From the NCBI GenBank assembly GCA_021372615.1, contig JAJFUB010000019.1:62001-126000 (forward strand): a stretch of DNA of 64,000 nucleotides. The letters are read 5' to 3'. Of this stretch, positions 59,301 to 64,000 are shown piece after piece. Position numbers and translations under genes: made by a program. The stretch's first letter is position 1, and every line of letters begins with the position of its first letter. The DNA comes from a bacterium. Its GTDB lineage: Bacteria > Armatimonadota > Zipacnadia > Zipacnadales > UBA11051. Under the pieces are notes generated by a model. That model made no database searches and was not told the DNA's origin. It saw only the letters and a list, made by a program, of their open reading frames with translations.

Positions 59301-60856
59301 TCGACGAGATCACCGTGCCGCTGCTTCACGACCTGAGGGGGCAGACGAACCCGGCCCGCTGGGTGGACTTCCGCCTGCACATGGACCGCGTGTGGGCCCG
59401 GGCGTACGCCACCGCCCACGAGGCGGTCCGGGCCCGGTTCCCCGACGTGCGGCTGAGCTTCACCAACCCCTACGCCTACAACTCCCTGTCCGGCACCGAC
59501 TTCTCGCTGTGGACGCCGCACGAGGAGTTGCTGCTGCGCTACTTCTACCGGCAGGTCGTGGACCGGAACAAGTCGTGGTCGCACGCGCCGATGATCTCGT
59601 GGTTCGGCTACGAATCTACGGCGCCGGAGTGCCGGCAGTTCCTGTGGTGGTTTGCGCTCAACGGCGGCGTCAGCCCGATCTGGTGGGACCCGCTGGAGCC
59701 CTGGGGCTACACCGGCAAGGACGGCTTCACGCCCTGGCAGATGCTCGATCCGCTGTGGCGGCCCACGGGGCGCAGCGTGGCCGTCACCGAGGCGGCCCGC
59801 GACCTGCAGGGAGGGATCGGCAAGGTGCTGCGCCTGGCGCAGCCGGCCGCGGCCGAGGCGCTCGTGATCCATTCCCAGGCCAGCCTGCACAGCCTGTACG
59901 CCGAGGCCGCGCTGCCGGTGGGGCGGCCGGTGAACACGGGCTACCAGCGGTATGCATCAGCCGATGATGCGCTGGCCGCGGCGCTCAAGCGGGCGGGCCT
60001 GTGCTATCGCTACGCGCTCCCCGAGCAACTGACCCGGGAGCGGCTACGGGGTGTGTCGCTGGTTGTTCTGCCGTGCTGCGTGGCGCTGAGCGACGAGGCG
60101 GTGGCGGCGCTGCGGCAGTTCGTCGCCGGCGGCGGGCGGTTGCTGGCGGACCTGATGCCCGCCACGCAGACGGCCCATGGCTGCCCGCGGGCGGCGTCGC
60201 CGCTGGCGGAGGTGTTCGCCGGGCCGCGGGCGGTGTGCCTGGGGAGTGCAGCGACGGCGACACAGGCCGAGGCGATTGACACCGCACTGGCGAAACTCGG
60301 CGTGCAGGCGGCGCTCTCCTGGCGGCTGGCCAGGGGCGGGTTGCCGGCGCAGACGGAGGCCTACCGGTTCACGCTGGGGGCGGCGGAATATGTGGGGCTG
60401 GTGCGCGCGGCGACGGGGGAAGCGGCCCGGGAGGGCGATGTAGTCCTGCGGCTGCCCGAGCGCCGGTTCGTGTACGACGCCCGGGCCGGGCGACTGCTGG
60501 GGCAGCTTGAGGAGCTGAAGATCGCAGTTCCGCCGGCGGATGCGCGCTTCCTGGCGTTGCTGCCGTACCGCGTGGAGGGGCTGGGCCTGCAGTGCCGCTT
60601 GCAGGGGAGACAGTTGCAGGTCACCGCGGCGGTCCGGTGCGCCGGCCGTCCGACGGACCATGTGCTGCACCTGGAGCTGACCGCGCCGGGGCAGCAGGCC
60701 CCGGTCTTCGCCTACACGCGCAATGTGGCGGCCCCGGGCGGGCGTGTGACCACGACCATCCCGTTGGCGCTGAATGACCCGTCAGGGGCGTGGCAGGTCA
60801 CGGTGCGCGACGTGGCCAGCGGCGTGAAGGCGGCGGGGACGTTCCGCGTGCCCTGA
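56396..60856 (+). CDS. Giant secreted CBM9/GH42-like protein
   Basis: 1486 residues from GTG at 56396, nine bases after GAGG; GTG at 56381 is also in frame. Signal peptide 1 to about 21. Order: CBM9-like domain (about 25-225, ALDGQPADACWQEA, VFLQPDLARTDFLHFV), CBM4/9-like domain (about 235-385), GATase-like domain (about 415-610), beta sandwiches (615-810), TIM barrel (about 820-1180), second GATase-like domain (about 1200-1320), and Ig-like tail. The motif IGYNMDDETH gives D922-E923 at the acid/base position, followed by the C935-x4-C940 pair and a WGTQYASFDEI block nearly identical to that of the protein at 10865. It is a paralogue of that enzyme with extra binding modules. Confidence 0.87.
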   Translation: MKRLALLALVCVGAWGPALSQTLVAGRCAQAPALDGQPADACWQEAMVATDFSVLGSGGTERAFRQTTARAVWDDQALYLHVICLEPDPASVTAEVKNRDGEVWMEDAVEVFLQPDLARTDFLHFVINARGVRYEERNTDPAFDPDVQVRAVALPQAWQVEMALPWQQLGVAAPREDAAWGFNVGREHRPQRPQEWSTWAPLAKGEAKFHRPNLFGRLQFAAQPRPGRVSGYQATDGLVVNPDFSRVKDGKPEGWGLAASSRCAEVSPASGHWGVRNDGDYGVASQPLNLPVKAGDAFTIYAVMRGSPDTLAGVAAVQEMEDGSPDDLYPFWKLEVTGDYRLYSGRIIVDKGARRLKSFNLYRANRQGWIEYAYVQMVPGIRGASGIADATRCTRQEHRGIGEPAATPALPAFEPLPGGPLRALIFIGEFQRDVVELAQRLDLNYDLVYCPTYRPSGKVDSVVAYDPETVLRRLASGDYDLIILAGNPSASEVVDGLLSAAGRGVGVLCVDPVGGGGPVDAGQYKRLRAALKATALPGERWAEVLGALDPAALAVTTDGPPALKAVAASEVGKARVACLTWADPVSGLIPFTPGWGEYWEYRWAALCRAALWVARRPSPGHLEALEVGQNVTAQVTGPPGQPLTVEVRWDARFGGLGSLQRTVTPGVAGPATVTFTAPAAAARTRGPVVAQVLLRDRAGHALDFAARPLLATTPPVTIQSVTAPAEVAPGAVCDVQATCAIAEGARPTLRAELVDAFGRVLSRAETRPSAAGTQQVKLALRVASPLSVYHRAVVSAWEGEVLVDRAGAEVLVPQAADDLDDFALATGFAASQIRCPEHLRDELAAFLRAQGVRSCTISEYLVQRGFSAFGGVLHSGMRNTGKAPVRVRCFSDPAELAGLAERTTAAVAAKRRWGFIGYNMDDETHLSQQGNEEFCACDFCRQGFQDWARSCYGDIAQANREWGTQYASFDEITVPLLHDLRGQTNPARWVDFRLHMDRVWARAYATAHEAVRARFPDVRLSFTNPYAYNSLSGTDFSLWTPHEELLLRYFYRQVVDRNKSWSHAPMISWFGYESTAPECRQFLWWFALNGGVSPIWWDPLEPWGYTGKDGFTPWQMLDPLWRPTGRSVAVTEAARDLQGGIGKVLRLAQPAAAEALVIHSQASLHSLYAEAALPVGRPVNTGYQRYASADDALAAALKRAGLCYRYALPEQLTRERLRGVSLVVLPCCVALSDEAVAALRQFVAGGGRLLADLMPATQTAHGCPRAASPLAEVFAGPRAVCLGSAATATQAEAIDTALAKLGVQAALSWRLARGGLPAQTEAYRFTLGAAEYVGLVRAATGEAAREGDVVLRLPERRFVYDARAGRLLGQLEELKIAVPPADARFLALLPYRVEGLGLQCRLQGRQLQVTAAVRCAGRPTDHVLHLELTAPGQQAPVFAYTRNVAAPGGRVTTTIPLALNDPSGAWQVTVRDVASGVKAAGTFRVP

Positions 60857-60871
60857 GCGGCCCGCGAGCGG

Positions 60872-62131
60872 CTACACGTTCCAGTCCGGGCGCAACTCGC
60901 GGGCGCGTTTGGCGATCTTCTCGCGGAGCTGCTTAGGCTTATTGATGTCCCCCAGGATGCTCGGCAGCGGCTGGCCCGGCCCGGCATCCGCCGGATCGGC
61001 CGACCAGTTGTCCCCCTCGTAGGGCGCCAGTTCGACGGCGTTGTCGAAGCTCGGCACGTCCAGGGCCACGTTGTTGTTCAGGGCGCTCCTGTAGGCCAGG
61101 ATCCCCAGGCAGCTCATCTGCAGGCCGCGGTAGACATCGAAGTACGGCGGCACCCCCGTGCGGATGGCCTGGACGAACTCGTGCAGCATGAAGAAGTCCG
61201 CCCCGCCATGGCCGGTGCGGGCCGCCAGGTCGTGGTGCTGGCGGAACTCCGGCCGGTACGTCATGTCGGCGGGCTCCCCCGGCTGCTTGTTCCAGGACTC
61301 CTTGTGGATCAGCAGTTGCGTGTAGTCGGTCCGCGAGTTCTCCAGGCAGCCCTTGTGGCCGTAGATGCGGTACCACAGCAGGTGCTTCTCCAGGGCGCCC
61401 AGGAGGAGCTTGGCGTAGGCCCCGTTCTCCATCTGCACCATGATCACCGCCGCGAGGTCGTTGCGCTTGTAGGTGTCGCTGCACGCGGGGGTCATGGCGT
61501 CCCACGGCACCACAAAGCCATTCACCTTCACCGGGCGCAGGCGGGTGACGTACATGATCGGGCTCATGCTGTGGGTGCAGTAGTACGTCGCGGGCATCCA
61601 GTTGCGCCAGTGGTCGAAGGTGGGCGAGAGGCTGATCTTGGTGTCAGCCGAGACGGGGTGGACGTACTCGCCCTCGCCATAGCGGAACTCGCCAATCTCG
61701 CCCTTCTGGTACAGGTAGGCCATCTCCTGGGCGAAGTTCATGTACGCACAGTTCTCGGCGAACATGTAGATCCTGCCGCTGGCCTCGACGGCCCGCACCA
61801 GCTCGACGGCCTCGCCCATGGTCTTGACGGCGATGCACTCGCTCTGCACGTGCAGCCCCGCCTGCAGCGCCTGGACGGCGGCGGGGGCGTGCTCGGTGCA
61901 GTAGTTGGCCAGCACCACTGCGTCCAGGTCGTGCTCCAGCATCTGGCTGTAGTCGGCGTAGCCCGTGACGCCGGGATGGGCGCGCAGGAAGTCCTGCAGG
62001 GCCTGCTCCCGCTGCTCGCAGATGGCCGCCAGCTCGACGCCCTCCATGGCGGCGGCCTGTTCGGCGAAGGAACGACCGCGTCCGATGCCATAGACGCCCA
62101 CGCGGATGGTCTTGCGGCTGCGCCTGGCCAT
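60872..62131 (-). CDS. Gfo/Idh/MocA-like protein without the EKP lysine (fourth of four)
   Basis: 419 residues from ATG at 62131 with AGGAGAG upstream; the frame to 62500 passes through a repeat and is not used. Rossmann start IRVGVYGIGRGRSFAEQA, then AVVLANYCTEHAP. The usual HVLCEKPLAL motif reads HVQSECIAVKT here, so the catalytic lysine is lost while the glutamate stays. A long C-terminal domain includes PATYYCTHSMSPIMYVTRL, HLLWYRIYGHKGCLEN and FFMLHEFVQAIRTG. Such EKP-less members are known among glycosidase-type relatives (GH109 keeps a different set), so a hydrolytic or non-redox role is possible. It converges with the giant GH42-like gene at 60856. Confidence 0.85.
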   Translation of the reverse strand: MARRSRKTIRVGVYGIGRGRSFAEQAAAMEGVELAAICEQREQALQDFLRAHPGVTGYADYSQMLEHDLDAVVLANYCTEHAPAAVQALQAGLHVQSECIAVKTMGEAVELVRAVEASGRIYMFAENCAYMNFAQEMAYLYQKGEIGEFRYGEGEYVHPVSADTKISLSPTFDHWRNWMPATYYCTHSMSPIMYVTRLRPVKVNGFVVPWDAMTPACSDTYKRNDLAAVIMVQMENGAYAKLLLGALEKHLLWYRIYGHKGCLENSRTDYTQLLIHKESWNKQPGEPADMTYRPEFRQHHDLAARTGHGGADFFMLHEFVQAIRTGVPPYFDVYRGLQMSCLGILAYRSALNNNVALDVPSFDNAVELAPYEGDNWSADPADAGPGQPLPSILGDINKPKQLREKIAKRARELRPDWNV

Positions 62132-62191
62132 AGCTGCACTCTCCTGCTGCTCGGTGTTCGCGTGGTGCTCCGGGCGCGCCCCCCATCGCCA

Positions 62192-62250
62192 GTAGCGCGG
62201 GCGGCCTCGCCCGCGCGGTGGAGAAGGGCAGGCGAGGCCGCCTGCCCTAC
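62192..62250. repeat. REP/BIME-like element, family A
   Basis: GTAG-headed hairpin GCGCGGGCG / CGCCCGCGC, a short spacer, then the inverted hairpin GGGCAGGCG / CGCCTGCCC ending CTAC. Complete and in the same orientation as the copy at 24834. Confidence 0.85.
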
Positions 62251-62419
62251 GAGACCGGTGGTTCCTCCCGGAACGCGCTGTCGGACACGGACCGGTTCTG
62301 GCCGGTCGGGCCCGACGGGGGGCGGACTTCGGCGCGACGCGAAGGAATCCCTCCTGCGTATCACGCGCGCAGCGCACGGGCAGGTCTTGGGCGCGTACGC
62401 CCGGAAGAGACTGCCGCGA

Positions 62420-62442
62420 GGCGCTGCCTGCGGGCAGGCGCC
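62420..62442 (+). promoter_or_regulatory. Hairpin abutting the start codon of the sugar ABC ATPase
   Basis: GGCGCTGCC and GGCAGGCGCC pair around a TGCG loop with a single bulged base, ending exactly at the ATG at 62443. The only Shine-Dalgarno-like bases (GCAGG) are inside the right arm, so a folded leader would block translation from this ATG. Alternatively, the true start is the TTG at 62470 behind TGAGG. Confidence 0.4.
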
Positions 62443-64000
62443 ATGGACCGGTCACTGAGGTTGGCTGCCTTGTCTGACCCTCCGCCCCCCATCCTGGCAT
62501 GTCGCGACCTGGGCAAGGCCTATCCGGGGCTGCTGGCTCTGGACGGCGTCAGCCTGGAGATGGCGGCGGGTGAGTTGTGGGCGCTGGTGGGGGAGAACGG
62601 CGCCGGCAAGAGCACCCTGGTCAAGATCATTGCGGGGCAGACGGCGCCCAGCGCGGGGGAGCTGCGCCTGAGCGGGCGGCCGGTCACGACGTTCAGCCCT
62701 CGCATGGCCCGCTCCCTGGGCGTGGCCATCGTCCCCCAGCACCCCGACCTGTTTCCCTCCCTGACTGCCCTGGAGAACCTGTTCGTCGGCGAATGGCCGC
62801 GCGGCGTCGCGGGCCTGATCTCGTGGCCCGAGATGCGCCGCCGGGCCACCGCCATCCTGTCCGAGATGGGCGTATCGCTGGACCTGGACGCCCGCGCGGG
62901 CGACCTGACCGTGGCCGAGCGGCAGTTGCTGCAGATCGCCCGGGCCCTGCTGGCTGACGCCCGTTTGCTGATCCTGGACGAGCCGACCGCGCCGCTGGGG
63001 CAGGAGGAGACCGAGCGGCTGTTCGCGCTCATACGACGGCTCCATGGGCGCGGGGTGGCGATGGTCTACATCAGCCATCGCCTGGCCGAGGTGTTCGAGC
63101 TGGCCGAGCGCGTGGCGGTGCTGCGGGATGGCCGTCTCGTAGCCACGCGCCCCATCGGCGAGGTCAGCCGCGAGGAGCTCGTGCGGCTGATGGTGGGGGA
63201 GGCGGCGGAGGGCGCAGCCCCGGCGGCAGCACAGCATGCGAGGCAGCCGGAGGGCGCGGCATTGCTGGAAGTGCAGGGCCTCAGCGTGCCGGGCAAGGTG
63301 GCCGACGTGAGCTTCACCGTGGGGCGCGGGGAGATTGTGGGCCTGGCCGGAGTGGCCGGGTCGGGGCGCAATGAGGTGTTGCGGGCCCTGGGGGGCGTGG
63401 AGCCCGGCACGGCGGCACGGCTGCTGATCGGGGGGCAGCCGCTGCCGATCTGCAGTCCCCACGACGCCCTGCAGGCCGGGGTGTCCCTGGTACCCGCCGA
63501 CCGGCACCGCGAGGCCCTGATCCTGCCCATGAACGTGCGCGAGAACATCACGCTGGGGGCGCTGCGACGCTGCGCCTCGCGGCTTGGGCTGATCCGTCGC
63601 CGGGAGGAAGCCGAGCGCGCCACGGAGCTGGCGCGGGCCTTCACGGTGAAGGCGGCCGGGGTGGAGCAACCCGTGGCGGCCCTGTCAGGCGGCAACCAGC
63701 AGAAGGTGGCGCTGGCCGCGCGGCTCGCCACGGAGCCGCGCGTGCTGCTGCTCGAGGAGCCGACACAGGGCGTGGATGTCCGGGCCCGGGCGGAACTGCA
63801 CCGGCAGGTTCGCGATCTGGCCGCCCGGGGCGTGGGGATTGTCCTGGTGTCCTCGGACATGCCGGAGTTGCTGTCGCTGAGCGACCGGCTGCTGGTGCTG
63901 CACCGGGGACAGCTGGTGGGGACGCTGAATGCCGCGCAGGCCACGCAGGAGCAGGTGCTGGACCTGGCACTGGGCACTGCCGCGGAGGGGGTGGTGGGCG
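62443..64000 (+). CDS. Sugar ABC-transporter ATP-binding protein (RbsA/MglA type), 3' end outside window
   Basis: The frame runs from ATG at 62443 (or TTG at 62470) to the right edge, about 519 codons, so only the last residues are missing. It has two ABC domains in tandem, as in carbohydrate-uptake transporter family 2. The first has Walker A GENGAGKST, signature LTVAERQL and Walker B LLILDEPTAPLG. The second has the degenerate Walker A GLAGVAGSGRNEVLRAL normal for this family, signature LSGGNQQKV, and LLLEEPTQGVDV, where Glu replaces the Walker B Asp. It powers import of a monosaccharide by permeases expected just beyond the window. It fits with the catabolic genes here. Confidence 0.93.
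   Translation, partial: MDRSLRLAALSDPPPPILACRDLGKAYPGLLALDGVSLEMAAGELWALVGENGAGKSTLVKIIAGQTAPSAGELRLSGRPVTTFSPRMARSLGVAIVPQHPDLFPSLTALENLFVGEWPRGVAGLISWPEMRRRATAILSEMGVSLDLDARAGDLTVAERQLLQIARALLADARLLILDEPTAPLGQEETERLFALIRRLHGRGVAMVYISHRLAEVFELAERVAVLRDGRLVATRPIGEVSREELVRLMVGEAAEGAAPAAAQHARQPEGAALLEVQGLSVPGKVADVSFTVGRGEIVGLAGVAGSGRNEVLRALGGVEPGTAARLLIGGQPLPICSPHDALQAGVSLVPADRHREALILPMNVRENITLGALRRCASRLGLIRRREEAERATELARAFTVKAAGVEQPVAALSGGNQQKVALAARLATEPRVLLLEEPTQGVDVRARAELHRQVRDLAARGVGIVLVSSDMPELLSLSDRLLVLHRGQLVGTLNAAQATQEQVLDLALGTAAEGVVG

Larger units (their letters stand above)
62132..62442. promoter_or_regulatory. 311-base divergent region with one REP-like element
   Basis: Between the starts at 62131 and 62443. 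It contains a family A element (62192-62250) and, at its right end, a hairpin that touches the ATG of the ABC transporter gene. The 62251-62419 stretch presumably carries the promoter of the transporter operon; I see no clear -35/-10 pair and no other gene. Confidence 0.35.

Noticed and set aside
1-64000. tRNA, rRNA, riboswitch or phage/transposase genes
   Set aside because: I looked for conserved tRNA arms, transposase and integrase motifs and long structured leaders and found none that I could support.

Overview
The window is high-GC bacterial DNA, tightly packed with protein-coding genes. I count 39, of which the first and last run off the window. No rRNA, tRNA, CRISPR array, prophage or insertion sequence is visible. 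The mix of genes is typical of the large glycan-degrading genomes of environmental Armatimonadota or Planctomycetota: many secreted multi-domain glycosidase-like proteins, DUF4838, neutral-ceramidase-like enzymes, four Gfo/Idh/MocA oxidoreductases, PIG-L and MlrC-like proteins. An Armatimonadota-like bacterium is my favoured guess, but the phylum is inferred. A glycyl radical enzyme with its activase implies at least part-time anaerobic metabolism.

Layout. 1-2183: a partial MlrC-like gene diverges from an unrecognised 552-residue protein. 8356-2208 (minus): a five-gene ABC-2 exporter operon made of an ATPase, a permease fused to a redoxin domain that lacks the CXXC motif, a permease fused to a TPR region, and two membrane-anchored beta-propeller proteins. 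14281-8496 (minus): a secreted GH42-like protein, a CBM9-like protein and an unknown secreted protein; the last two end in nearly the same residues. 14510-29403 (plus): a run of mostly cytoplasmic sugar-catabolic genes. In order these are an L-fucose/arabinose-isomerase-like protein, a PfkB kinase, an enolase-superfamily dehydratase, an aldehyde dehydrogenase, a Gfo/Idh, a PIG-L deacetylase, a GlcN6P-deaminase-like protein, a beta-helix glycosidase, a sugar isomerase/epimerase, a second Gfo/Idh, a polysaccharide-deacetylase-like protein and a ceramidase-like protein.

52094-29485 (minus) is a nearly continuous 22 kb gene train. It starts with five secreted proteins: DUF4838, a PcRGLX/YetA-like rhamnogalacturonan lyase relative, a transglutaminase/TIM-barrel fusion, a GH42-like protein and a beta-propeller glycosidase-like protein. 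It continues with overlapping cytoplasmic genes: Gfo/Idh, NAD-epimerase, glycyl radical enzyme and activase. An ornithine-cyclodeaminase-like gene and a second ceramidase-like gene follow after repeat-bearing gaps. My reading is outer-layer depolymerisation of a pectin-like or host glycan, followed by intracellular isomerisation, dehydration and radical elimination of the monomers. The substrate is not proven. 52272-60856 (plus) holds a zinc-type dehydrogenase, a radical SAM protein and two more secreted proteins. 60872-62131 (minus) is a Gfo/Idh-like protein lacking the EKP lysine. 62443-64000 is a sugar ABC-transporter ATPase (RbsA/MglA type).

Most of the longer intergenic gaps between 16 and 32 kb, and the gap at 62 kb, carry short palindromic elements headed by GTAG or GGAG. 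They fall into at least five sequence families and often form inverted pairs, which is the architecture of REP/BIME elements mobilised by RAYT transposases. One copy lies inside the apparent N-terminal coding region of a secreted protein.
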